Shown: positions 44,905-55,333 of the stretch, in pieces
Layout of the letters: each line of letters opens with the position of its first letter
Position numbering within the stretch: the first letter of the stretch is position 1
Assembly (NCBI GenBank): GCA_946807835.1
Contig: OX327709.1
Span: 20,957,501 to 21,021,500, forward strand
Length of the DNA: 64,000 bases
Reading direction: 5' to 3'
DNA from: Ailanthus altissimus
Taxonomy: Eukaryota > Streptophyta > Magnoliopsida > Sapindales > Simaroubaceae
Program-made: the position numbers and the translations under genes
Notes under the pieces: model-generated
What the model saw: the letters and a program-made list of their open reading frames with translations, nothing else
What the model was told of the DNA's origin: nothing
The model's database searches: none

Positions 44905-47900
44905 ACCCCAGAACTTAGCTAAAGATTCATCCCAAGGCATGCATAAATTTGTACTGGAGCACCATTCTTCATCATGTACCGTATTCATGGATTAAATTCT
45001 TTGTGCATAAGCAGCATGTGTATCAAAATATTTCATTTATAAAATTTGGCCGCCTCCATAAAAGATAGCTAGGCCATGAGTTAAACATGGCTTTTAACCA
45101 ATAAATGTGTGAACTTTCATAGAAGAAGGAACACAACATGCAAATGCAATGATAGAAAAATAACCAAACACATAAGAGCAGAAACATAAGTGCTACCTTG
45201 CAGAGTAGCCAGCATAAGGAGTTTAGCTAGTAGCTTTAGTACTAGCAACAAGCTTTTATATTGCTCGCAAGGAAAAGGTAATCCGATCCTGGGGTCTAGA
45301 TACAACAAATATATATGCTTATCCAAACCTCAGGATGCAGATTACCCGGTCCTCCCCAGTATCAACACATCAAAGATGAACCATACTTTGAAGACAATAC
45401 TAAGAAGACAAAAGAGCCAAGAAAAAATGTAATAATTGATCGATATTTGGAAGTTTTATATGCTGTAACAGGCAAAGGTTGAGGTCCATTTGCATGATCA
45501 TAGGGATTTATAATGGCTCTAAAAGCAAACATGATTTATTCCCCAAGTAGGGGCTGATTTAATGTAGAGGGGTGCAAATAGTATAAAGTGATGATAAGGT
45601 GCTCTTAACTTGGAATCATAGTTTTGATTCTGTTCTTCAAAAACCAATCTTCAAGCAGGATCTTGCTTTACGTAGACATTGATGTCTCGATGTTGACTGC
45701 TTTCTCCAAGAAGACTGAGATCATCTCTTGCTAATTATATAAAAGATTCTCATCAAATTATTTGTGACACTGTTGTTAAATACTGATAAAAAAAAAATCC
45801 CACATCACAAATCTGTCCCATGAAACAGAGGTGTTCTGTGTGCTTGAAGCTTAACTCTGCAAATGAAGAATCTATTAAAAATCTCTCTAATTGCGTCTGT
45901 TCGTCTGCATTCTATACTCTACAAAATCTATTGATAAAAAATATCGAAATGAAAAGGAATTAAATGCGACCCACATTATATTTACACGATATGAGTCATT
46001 TGATGGTCGCCATCCGCTTTTAGACGATAACATATTCTATTCCCTTGGCCTATTCAAAGCAACTTATCATAGCTACCAGAGGGCTTCCTTTTAACTTGTA
46101 GGATATCTGAAGGATATGTATCAAATTCTAAACAAGTGGGGTAATGATTATGATATTATTATGGTATGTTTCTCATTATATTGCATCTTTTATTGGATTG
46201 TACTAATGGCTTGTTCATCATGTTACAAATTATTTCATATAATAGTGGTCCATATTTAAATTTAAATTTTTTTATAATTAATAAATAGTTAGTGAGTGAG
46301 AGATAACTGTCTTATTAAATAATATACATAATCAATGAATAAATCTATGTAAACAAAAATAGGTAGGATAAATGTTATTTTATAAAAACCCACTTTCTTA
46401 ATAGAAAAAATGATAAAATTATATATAAAGCAATCGAAGATCTTTATTCTAATTATTAAAGAGTTACGTTAAAATTTTAAAACTCTCAATAGAAATAAAA
46501 TAGCAAACTTGAAGTTATTTATTTTCACTTGAACAAGAATAGTTGGAGTTACAAGCTATTTTGTTTGTATTAATATAAATTTTTTAACATGTGATATCAA
46601 AGTTAATTTTAATCTTGTTGTTCAATACATATGTATATACTTTCATGTCCCTATTCGAGATAAATTTAGAGTATGTCAAGAACAGTACTTTTTTGTCTTT
46701 GTTCTTGAGAATTTTTTTAAGAATTTATTGTAAATACAAATTTCTCACTTCTCATGTTTAAAGCTTAAAATATATATTCATATTTATCACTTATTTGTGA
46801 TATGGACAAAGATAATTATGTTTATTCATACATATCACTTGTTTGTGATATGGATGAAGATAATTATGTTTATTCATACTTATCACTTGTTTGTGATATG
46901 GATGAAGATAATTATGTTTATTCATACTTATTACTTGTTTGTGATATCAAAGATAATTATATTTATTAAATTAATTAGTTTATATTTCAGTAAGATTCTT
47001 TTATGAATTAGCTATAGTTACATATTTAATTTAACTCTTTTAAATCTCGCTATTAATGATTTTAATTTTTTAAAGGCAAATACTATAATTTTTGTTGGCA
47101 TCATTTCAAAGAGAAGGTGAGGTGCTGCACTTGAGCAATATAATTGCAGACTCTTCCTGCATCATGTGTCAGTCATATCATGCGTAATATTATTTGGTGA
47201 GGCAGTGGTAACTACTTGGGAGAAGAACTGGTCCTGAAACTGAAAAGTATTTTGTCGAATACTGCAGGGGCTCTAATGTGTAATGAATATGTCAAGTATG
47301 ATTTCACCTGGAAGAAACTGCATCAAAGTGGTGGCAGTCTCGATTTACTCTCCATTTACTGTTCCTTGTCATGCTTCTTAATATCGTAATACTTTCAACA
47401 AAAACCCAGAAGCCGATCAATATCAAGAAAAGGCCAGTACAGTAGTAGTCTGCCATGTGAGGGTGACAAAGATTTGTAGGCAAAATAATAAACCTTTTTT
47501 CCTATAGGAAGACAAGAATTCACAAATATGAAGTTGTATTTCCGTATATAAATAGAAATGTTACATTAAACGGGATATTCATGCCTCATTATTATATCTT
47601 ATCCTTGGTATTTAGTAATATAACTATTTGTGGGTGTAACTTGGTTCAAGTGTTTTTGAGTTGAAAGAAGAGATTTTAATTTAAACCCTGCCCACATTCA
47701 AGTTTGGAGAGATTTATTTTATATTTAATATAATAAAAAAATAAAGTGATAAAAACTATTTAATGAAAAATTATAAAATGTACATATATTTTTTAAATTC
47801 TCTGTCTCATAATTTTTTTTTTAAAAAAAATTGGATGGTGATAAAAAAATAGTACTTATTAAATAATTATATTCTTTTTTTTTTATTTAAACTCAAGTGG

Positions 47901-48253
47901 ATGGAGAAGAAAAAACGAATCTAAGTCCGGCCTTAAAGAAAAAATTCAAACGTTAAAATTTTTATTATTTAAATTGTTAAATTTTGATCTGAAAATTAAA
48001 GAGAAACTTGAACAAAATGTTTAACATGTTAAATTATAACTTTAAGCTCAAAGCTCTAAGTCTTGCCTTGATCATTTTCACTAATGAGTAAAAGTATATT
48101 TTTTGTAAATAATGTAAACTCTTATATACTAATCGAAGAATAAAACTAAAGATAAAAAATAAAATTAATGTTGGTGATGGATTTTGTGATGAGGCCTCGC
48201 GGGAGAACCATAAGGCAAATGAAGCCTCAGCCTATTATTCATACTTAAGGTGG
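44905..48253. other. Intergenic, no gene recognised
   Basis: About 3.3 kb of AT-rich DNA after the dynein gene. Several 60-80-codon frames exist on both strands (for example 45190-45432 and 45891-46094) but none shows conserved sequence or splice context. It contains a 48-bp minisatellite near 46777-46968. A moderately GC-rich patch at about 47085-47470 is unassigned. Confidence 0.5.
46777..46968 (+). repeat. 48-bp minisatellite, four copies
   Basis: Four consecutive units of about 48 bp beginning TTCATAC and containing TTTGTGATATGGATGAAG. Because 48 is a multiple of three, the array stays open in one frame and gives a spurious 16-residue repeat protein. Units 2 and 3 are nearly identical. 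Confidence 0.85.
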
Positions 48254-49966
48254 TGATAAAGGAAATTAAGATTTTAATTTAGTTACTTAATTTAAATTAA
48301 TTTATTTTTATTTTTTAAATAAATTTGTATTTATTGTATTTGATCTCTTATCCTATTAGATTTAAGCCTCTTTTAGATTTATTTTTTATTTTTAATTTAT
48401 TTCTCATAATTTTTTAAAGTTTTTTTTTATAATTTATTGTAAACTTTATAAATTCAAACTTTGATTTATAAGAAAGCATTAATATTTTTTCTATCTCCCT
48501 AAATTTTTATATGGTATTTAAGTCTCTTTTAGTTTAATGATTTTTTTTTTGCCTTTACCAAATCGTTATATAATAGCCAAACGAAGCCATTACATACAGT
48601 CAAACAAAGGCTATTGCATAACAACCAAAACAAGTTCATGTTTAATATATATTTGTTTTTTAATTATTTTTTTAAAATTTTAAGCACTAGTCAATTTTAT
48701 AAAACTAAATTTAATTTCCCTTAATTAATGTAATTCTTTATTAATTACCCTCTATTATTATGAAATTGACCCATCAATTCTCTTTATTATCATTTTACTT
48801 TTTTATTGTTAATTTTTCTTTGCATGCTTATATCTTTTTCCCTCTTCTGTAATTTGTTTTTCCTATGTACTCCTTTATTTCTGCTTTATTTTAAGAGTTA
48901 ATCCCTTTTTTATTTTTAAATGAATTTTTATTTCTGTTTTATTTTAAAATTTAATCTTCTTCTATTTCTAAAAGATTTATTCTTTCTATTTTATTTTAAG
49001 AATTTTTCTCTTCCATTCTCATACGAGTCTTTTTTTCTGTTTTATTTTAACAATTTTTCTTTTCTAATTCCTAAAAAAATATTTATTTTACTTTCTTTTA
49101 AAAGTTTCTCTTTCCATTCTCAAAACAGATTTTTTAATTTTTTTTAATACATATCAATTTTCTTCGAAGTTTTCAAAATTCTTCAAATTCAATATTTTGA
49201 GATAGTCTTTAGCTTCTTTCCCATCTTTAGTTTACTCTATGTATATCTCTTTATCTATCTTCTTCATTGTCTTTACCTTCACACTTCTTCTTCAAATTCT
49301 CTCCCATCGTATATTTATTGTTATCTATCATTCATGTTTTTTCATCAGTTACAAGTTTTTAACAAATTATCTTTTCACTTTCTAGCTATGCCTATACATA
49401 TAACTTAATCCAAAACATGTAAGAATTCTCACATGACTGCAACGAAGCCCTTCCTAACTATCGCAAACTTCATTTCATCATGCCGCAATGCAGCAACATT
49501 ACCTATTTATTACCATAACGCCCTCTTCTCCATGATGCAACACTGCAATACCAAACTGCTCCCATGCAATTAACTTCTACTCTTGAAGCATAAAATCATA
49601 CTCTCCTTCTGAAACCCCATCTTGTGAGAGCATAATAAAAAGGAAAATCAATATTCTAATTTAATTATTTAGTTTAAATTAATTTGCTTTTCCTTTTTAG
49701 ATAAGTTAGTATTCTAGTTGTATTTGACTTTTCAAGTTCTATTAAGTTTATTCTTCTTTTAAGCTTATCTTTTTCTTATTTTTAATTTAAACCTATTAGG
49801 TTCTTTTTTAAAGTTTATCTTTTTCTTATTTTTGATTTATTCCTATTAGGTGTATTTCTCTTTTAAATTAATCTTTTTCCTATTATGATTTATTTTAAAC
49901 TCTATAAATTCAAATTTTGATCAATGAGAATGCATGTGATATTTTTTTTCTCTCTAAATCTCTACA
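48254..49966 (+). mobile_element. Possible non-coding LTR element (TRIM/LARD-like)
   Basis: Two similar segments, about 48254-48511 and about 49633-49966, share a run with a TTTAAATTAATTT core, a TTAAA...TTCAAA(T/C)TTTGAT part and an end TCTCTAAATCTCTACA-like sequence. After the left copy comes TGGTATTTAAGTC, a weak match to an initiator tRNA-Met primer site. The ~1.1-kb interior has no coding capacity. I could not find a target duplication, so the element call is tentative. Confidence 0.42.
48875..49135 (+). repeat. About 51-bp pyrimidine-rich tandem repeat
   Basis: Roughly five diverged units of about 51 bp, each starting with TTTATTTTAA followed by a C/T-rich part such as CTCTTCCATTCTC. 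The unit length keeps one frame open, producing a Phe/Leu/Ser-rich low-complexity frame that is not a gene. Confidence 0.75.
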
Positions 49967-50900
49967 GTATGATTGGCAATATGAATCACGAATTATTTAT
50001 TTGCATGCATCTGATTCTTTTTTTTCAAATATAGATAAAAATTGATTTGAACAATAAAAGATGAGAATAATAATATAAATCGAATTCAAATTTAAGCATT
50101 TTGATTTGCCAAATTGCATATGATTTGCTACTATTTACATAAACAAATTAGGCAAATTCAAATAAATACAAATATGTTTAGAATTTTAGCAATAAAATTA
50201 ATTTGGATCCTCGATACAAGATGCAATTTACTAAGTTTTCTTATCATAAGTTTTATAGTGAAAATTTGTTTGTACAAGTGTGCAACTTAGTGTTTAGGAA
50301 TTTTCGAACTTAATCAAAATGGAGAAAAGTGTCATGATCGGGATATTTTTCAAGTCAGGACGGATCACAAAAAATTTTTTATATCAAAATAGCGTAATTT
50401 ATTTTAAGATTGGTCGGGTTGAAAATTTTCGTTCAAAAATGACATTGTTTTAAACCGTTTATCAAAATAATAAAAAAAAACATATATTTCTAATTTGAAA
50501 ATTTCTCAAACAGGTTTACAAAAAATATTTTTGTCTTAAACAGGTCTCAATATTATTCTCATTCTCTTCTCAACCCAAAATTTGAGATGTGTTGTTGAGA
50601 ATGGAAAAATTGTCTACTCTTATTCATTGCAGTTTTAAAAACATTGGGATAGGTTGTTTCCTTTGTTCGCAGAGTGCATGCTCAAATTTGTTTCATTATC
50701 TTCTACTTTTACCTCCACCACCATCCAAGTTTGTAATATTAGTTTAGGTGTGAAACAAGTGGACGTGTTATTTAATAAAGAGATATTGGATACTAAAAGT
50801 ACAAATTGTTACTTGTTATTTTAAAATAATTTTTTAAGATGAAAAAAGATTCACGCTTAATTTTTATTACATGATTATGTTTTTTTATTATATCTTTCAG
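49967..50900. other. AT-rich spacer, probably internal to the hAT remnant
   Basis: No recognisable coding sequence. It contains GAATTCAAAT-type words near 50082-50165, resembling the right subterminal part of the hAT element. The left end of the hAT element could therefore lie here, but I found no left terminal inverted repeat. Confidence 0.4.
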
Positions 50901-51020
50901 GAGTTTGATGATTTTGACACTATGGATTATAGTGCTTGTAATAAGAAAAAAGTCTAAATTAGAGTTCTATTTAAATGAATTATAAGTTGATAGAAATATT
51001 AACTTAAATATTTTAAGTTA
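50901..51020 (+). pseudogene. hAT transposase fragment, left part
   Basis: After a possible splice acceptor TTTCAG (50895-50900), translation gives EFDDFDTMDYSACNKKK and, with a frameshift, KLEFYLNEL then VDRNINLNILSY. This is the acidic linker that precedes the dimerisation domain in plant hAT transposases. It stops at the Copia LTR boundary at 51021. Confidence 0.65.
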
Positions 51021-51420
51021 TGTTAGAAAATTAAGGGGTGACGTAAGATTGTAGTTAAAGCGAAATTAAAAATAAATAAATAAAAATAAGATAAAATAAA
51101 AGAGTTTACGTAATTCGACTTTTAGTTTACATTCACGGGCGAAGACAGAAGAATTTTTTACTATTAAAAATAGAGAATACAAGTATTGTAGTATTTTAGC
51201 CTTACAACCCAAAACTCTAATACACGTAATTCTCTCAAATCACTGAAAAACATACACAAAACTTTTAAAACTCTCTCTAAAATTAAATTAAAAATGAATT
51301 GCTAAACTTTCCCTTTTATAGGGAGAGTTGAGCGAGTGGACAACTTTAAACCATAACAATTTTGCTGGTATCGTGTGCCAGCAAAATTGTTATGCAACTA
51401 GCATACGGTGTCAGCTGTTA
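51021..51420 (-). repeat. 3' LTR of the Tork-type Copia
   Basis: It matches the 59859-60219 LTR over most of its length. It contains a strong hairpin at about 51355-51391: CAATTTTGCTGG, a short loop, then CCAGCAAAATTG. The 5' LTR lacks the outer part beyond ATTGTTATG (about 30 bp). Confidence 0.78.
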
Positions 51421-51489
51421 ATAATTCTCCCACTTGGAGATTTGATTGAAAATCAATCTAGTATCTATACCATTCTTTCTTCTTGGCCA

Positions 51490-52690
51490 AAGTCATGTTG
51501 CCTACGTGTCTGCTAAGTCATGCAAGGATTTACACCATACAAACTTGTTGATATTGATGGGCTTGGTCAACACATTTGCTAGATTATCATCTGTATGAAT
51601 TTTTTTCATATCCACGCTTTCATCTTCTACCACTTCTCGAACAAAGTGATGTTAAATACCTATGTACTTTGTTCTTGATTGAAAAGCTAGATTCCTTGCA
51701 ATGTGCAAGGCACTCTAACTATTACAAAACAATTAAACTTTCTCTTGTTTGTGCCCGAGCTCCTCTAGTAATCTTTGAATCCAAATTGCTTCCTTGCAAG
51801 CTTGTGTAGCTACCATGTATTCGGCTTCTGTAATAGATAATGCCATAACAATTTATAGTTTTTGAAACCCAGCTTACAGCTCCTCCTACAAGTTTAAACA
51901 CATAGCCAGTAGTGAATTTTTTTTTATCAAGGTCTCCTGCAAAATTTGAATCCACATAACCCTTAACAATAAAATCCGATCCTCCATAACATAAAGCAAC
52001 ATCTGAGATACCCTTAATATATCTAAGGATCCTCCAGGCACAATCCTAATGCTCTCTACCAAGATTCGCCATGTATCTACTAACTGCTCCAACTGCTTGC
52101 GCAATGTCTGATTTGGTATAAATTATAGCGAATATTAAAATTTTCATTGCTGATGCATATGGTACTCGAGACATCTCCTTCATTTTTGCTTGTTTGAGAC
52201 CATACAGAGATTTGTTCAACCTGCAAATCAAGTTCTCTTTTTTTTCTTCTTTAAAACCTTATAGTTGGAGTATATAAATTTCTTCTTCAATTTCTCTCTG
52301 AAGAAAATCTGTCTTCACATCTAGCTGCTCTAGATGTAAGTCAAATGTAGCACACATTGCCAGGACTATTCTGACTGTCGTAAGTCGAACCACAGGAGAA
52401 AATATCTCATTAAAGTCAATACCTTATTTCTGATCATAACCTTTCACCATCAATCTCACACGATACCACTCCATTTGGTCATTACCATCCAGTTTGATCT
52501 TGTAGACCCATTTGTTACCAATGGCTTTTCTTCCACATGGTAGTGCAACAAGCTCTCATGTTTTGTTCTTATGCAAGGCCTCAATTTCTAATTACATTGC
52601 TGTCATCCATAGAGAAACATCTTGACTTTTAAAAGCCTCTTGAAAAGTTGTTGGCTCTTCATCCTCTGTTAGAAGGTAGCTGTGGAGCAT
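51490..52690 (-). pseudogene. Copia reverse transcriptase and RNase H remnant
   Basis: Minus-strand reading from about 52690 gives LLTEDEEPTTFQEAF, then KWVYKIKLDGND, GIDFNEIFSPVVRLTTVR, LEQLDVKTDFLQ and LNKSLYGLKQA. The frame then jumps straight to KMKEMSRVPYASAM. The segment with the catalytic YVDD box is deleted. RNase H follows with YVDSNFAGDLDKKK, TTGYVFKLVGGAVSWVSK and an E-A-E-Y box disrupted by frameshift. Stops are frequent. Confidence 0.82.
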
Positions 52691-52739
52691 ATGTGTAAGT
52701 ATGTTCAAGTATATATTTTTCTCGATTCTTGTGAGGTAA

Positions 52740-53189
52740 AACAAAAAAAAAAGAATGAGTTTTACTTTATCATTTTATAAGGGACAATAGGTCGCAAAAT
52801 CTTGAATAAATATATGTTGATATGTAAGTGTGATAAAAAAAATTGTGTCGGAAGTGTGATAAGTTAGGTAAGATAATTAAGAAAAGTCAATAAAGGCCTA
52901 TTTCATGGATTTAGGGACTTAGCCATTTTGGCACTAATGGTCGATAATACATCAATGACTTGAAGACTTTTTGAGCTAACAATTGGACTTTGGACATGAG
53001 GCCAAATTAACTTTATTAATTACAAAGATTTTGTGGTCTTAACATTAATTTTTGGCCGATAGATTAAAAGCAGATATGAAGAAAGATAAAGCACACTTGA
53101 CATAAAGATAAAGCAGTAGTCAGTCTCTCTTTGATGTGATAGAACAACACGGATCTAGTTTCTGTGAAAAACAGAAACAGCAATGTAGG
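52740..53189. other. Segment downstream of the intact minus-strand ORF
   Basis: About 450 bp with no coding features. On the minus strand it follows the stop codon of the 397-codon ORF and includes AATAAA near 53010-53020, which could serve as its polyadenylation signal. Two spaced TTATCACACTT words lie near 52830-52870. The left boundary with Copia sequence is near 52700-52740. Confidence 0.4.
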
Positions 53190-54383
53190 TCAAAATGAGT
53201 CTCCTTGGTCGCTTTCATCTGTGTCGTATCCGTGAGAGAGGAACTTATGGAGTTGTTGTTCCCATACATTGAATGAGGGCTCTGGCGGAGTGGAATGTGG
53301 GTCTACCATATCTTGATCTTCTCCAGGTGAGCTGGTCTGGATGAGGGATGTGCTGGCTTCCTCTTGGATTTGGGTGTCGGTTGGATAAGGTTGGGAGTCT
53401 TGAAAGAGGGATAAGTCAAGATTGGGTTGGTGTTGGTCAAGTTCTGTCGGGACAACTGGCTGAGATTGAGTAGGTTCTGTCGGGACAACTGGCTGAGATT
53501 GGGTAGGTTCTGTCGGGACAGTTAGCTGAGGCCATTGGTGAAGGTTATCCATTGCTTGTCTGTATCTGGCATAATAAGTCATGTTTGGGATATGGTGATG
53601 ATGAGTAGAGTAATCTGTATTTCTGAGATGTGAAAGATGATATTTTTGTCTTTGTTGGAATTTGAGTATATTGGCAAAATTCAGGTCTTCTGTAAAGTCA
53701 GCTTCAACTTGTTCCCAAGGTGCAGCATCTTCTGGGGAGATCCAAACAGACGGAGGAATTATTTGATTTTCCTGAGCAAGAATTCTTTCAAGTTCTCTCT
53801 TTTGCTGAATTACTTCTTCAGGCCAGAGCTTAATTGATCCCTTTAGTAAAAGGGTAAATGTGAAGTAATCCTTAACAGTGGGGTAATAATGAATCTCGTG
53901 ATCTGAAATAATCATACCCTTCCGTTGTAGAAGTAAGACTGACCAAAGATGTTGTCTGGGGACTGCAGCATTTGTGTTGTTTGCAATCATGTATTGAAAT
54001 TTAGTTATCCACCATGTCTTTGGGTAAAACCATTGAAGAAAAATCAGGGCTGGATGATCTTCATCACATTTTTCTAATTTTTGGAGGGTTCTAAGTAATG
54101 GGAATTCCATGGCGATTGTATACAGATCCAACAGGTACCATAACAAGTAAATGACAGGTTTGGACCATTGGGAAAATGGGAAAAAAGAGTGCAGGTGAAA
54201 GAAAGGGTATTCTAAGTTGAACAAAGGGCCACCAAGAACTGTGAGGCCGTGTTCTTGTACTGCTAAGATGGCGTAGTGTCTGATGAATTCTTTGGCACAG
54301 GAATGGAGTGTTCTGGTTTTGATTAGGTCTGGAAATTGTGGTGGAGAAAAAGGAACAGGAGGAGTTATGATAATGGGATTCAT
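53190..54383 (-). CDS. Intact 397-residue ORF of unknown function, probably retroelement- or pararetrovirus-derived
   Basis: This is an uninterrupted minus-strand frame with ATG at 54383. The first ~205 residues look globular and rich in aromatic residues (HGLTVLGGPLF, FYPKTWWITKFQYM, SVLLLQRKG, TLLLKGSIKLWPEE). A charged helix follows (about 190-205), then a His-rich patch HHHH at 261-264, an 11-residue repeat (VPTEPTQSQPV, two exact and one diverged copy, about 289-321), and an acidic tail ending DESDQGDSF. No protease, RT, zinc knuckle or transmembrane motif is visible. It sits between dead elements, in reverse direction to the chromovirus and the same direction as the Copia. I suspect a caulimovirid-like or retroelement accessory protein, but cannot confirm the family. 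It could also be a captured host gene. Confidence 0.6.
   Translation of the reverse strand: MNPIIITPPVPFSPPQFPDLIKTRTLHSCAKEFIRHYAILAVQEHGLTVLGGPLFNLEYPFFHLHSFFPFSQWSKPVIYLLWYLLDLYTIAMEFPLLRTLQKLEKCDEDHPALIFLQWFYPKTWWITKFQYMIANNTNAAVPRQHLWSVLLLQRKGMIISDHEIHYYPTVKDYFTFTLLLKGSIKLWPEEVIQQKRELERILAQENQIIPPSVWISPEDAAPWEQVEADFTEDLNFANILKFQQRQKYHLSHLRNTDYSTHHHHIPNMTYYARYRQAMDNLHQWPQLTVPTEPTQSQPVVPTEPTQSQPVVPTELDQHQPNLDLSLFQDSQPYPTDTQIQEEASTSLIQTSSPGEDQDMVDPHSTPPEPSFNVWEQQLHKFLSHGYDTDESDQGDSF
53420..53530 (-). repeat. 33-bp coding tandem repeat within the unknown ORF
   Basis: About three 33-bp units (GTTCTGTCGGGACAACTGGC on the + strand) encode the Pro/Thr/Gln-rich 11-residue repeat. Two units are nearly identical at the DNA level, suggesting recent expansion. 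Confidence 0.85.
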
Positions 54384-54440
54384 TATGAAGATGGTAAGAA
54401 GGTTGGTTTTATTTATTGCTAGAAAAGTGATTATGAGGTT

Positions 54441-54516
54441 TAGGCTATTTATAGAGTTTTATGAAAGAAAATCAATAATCGTTTTGTCCTTTCCTTTTAC
54501 GTGGATGACGTTAAAG
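54441..54516 (-). promoter_or_regulatory. Putative promoter of the unknown ORF
   Basis: On the minus strand CTCTATAAATAGCC (54443-54456) is a good plant TATA box about 65 bp before the ATG. About 50 bp further upstream lies AACGTCATCCACGT (54499-54512), with a TGACG core and a second ACGT. TGACG elements at this distance from a TATA box resemble as-1-type sites of caulimovirid promoters and of some plant stress genes. This is positional inference only. Confidence 0.45.
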
Positions 54517-54839
54517 GAATAGTTAAAAGAATCATATTTGCCATCGCAGTAATTGTGCTAGTAGAATCTTTTCTATTTGAAATCGAGCATATTAGAAAAA
54601 GCAGACATGTCAATCTCAATGAGAAAATGATGTCCAATAAGGTGGACTATTTTTTTTTTAAGAGTTAAAGTAAGAGATATAATGTTAAGATCTATAGTTT
54701 AAGAATCAGTTGAACTAAAGGTCTTTTTATTGAAGTTGATTTTTGATCGTTTAAGATAATGCTTTCAATATTCTGATTTGAATGACAACTTAGTTGCGTA
54801 GAAATACTACATTTTTTTTAATGATATCAAGGTAGTGAA

Positions 54840-55333
54840 TGATATTATGACGTATGAGTATATGTTGAAGGGATTAAAATTTTTAAAGGAGTTAAGAATT
54901 TTAATGTAAGAGATTAGTATGGGTATTCTACATCTATGTTATTCTTTAATGAATGAAAGGTGAAGTGTATAGATACCCATTAAATATTGAACGAATGGAA
55001 AAAAAGAATAAAAATATGTGTGTATAATTTTATAAGTCCATAATGTGTGTCATATGTTTATTTTATGGATATATGTTTCATACTCCTCTCGTATACTCAG
55101 CTATGAGCCAACTTAGAGATAATCTAACATATGAATGAGTATTTATTAGGATTTTGGACCACAATGAGCAAATCCTATATACAATGAAGATTGCTTTGTA
55201 AATGTTTTATGAATAAACTATACAGTTGAAAAGGAAAATTGAGAATGAGAAGAAGAAATGAGATCTAAGTATCCTCATCTATGTGCTTAAGTTATGAATT
55301 TCGAGGACGAAATTCTTATAAGGAGGGGAGAAT
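54840..55333 (+). pseudogene. Ty3/Gypsy chromovirus (Tekay-type) 3' internal remnant
   Basis: Decayed end of integrase and chromodomain: near 55120-55290 one reads DNLTYE, IRILDHNEQIL and, with frameshifts, a typical VLW..-TVEKE..EEEMRSKYPHL ending. After it comes the conserved TTCGAGGACGAAATTC and the polypurine tract AAGGAGGGGAGAAT (55320-55333), directly before the LTR. The 5' LTR and most of pol are absent from the window. Confidence 0.78.

Noticed and set aside
45117..45432. Overlapping 69-80-codon ORFs on both strands
   Set aside because: No conserved motifs. Hydrophobic composition on one strand mirrors the A-rich other strand.
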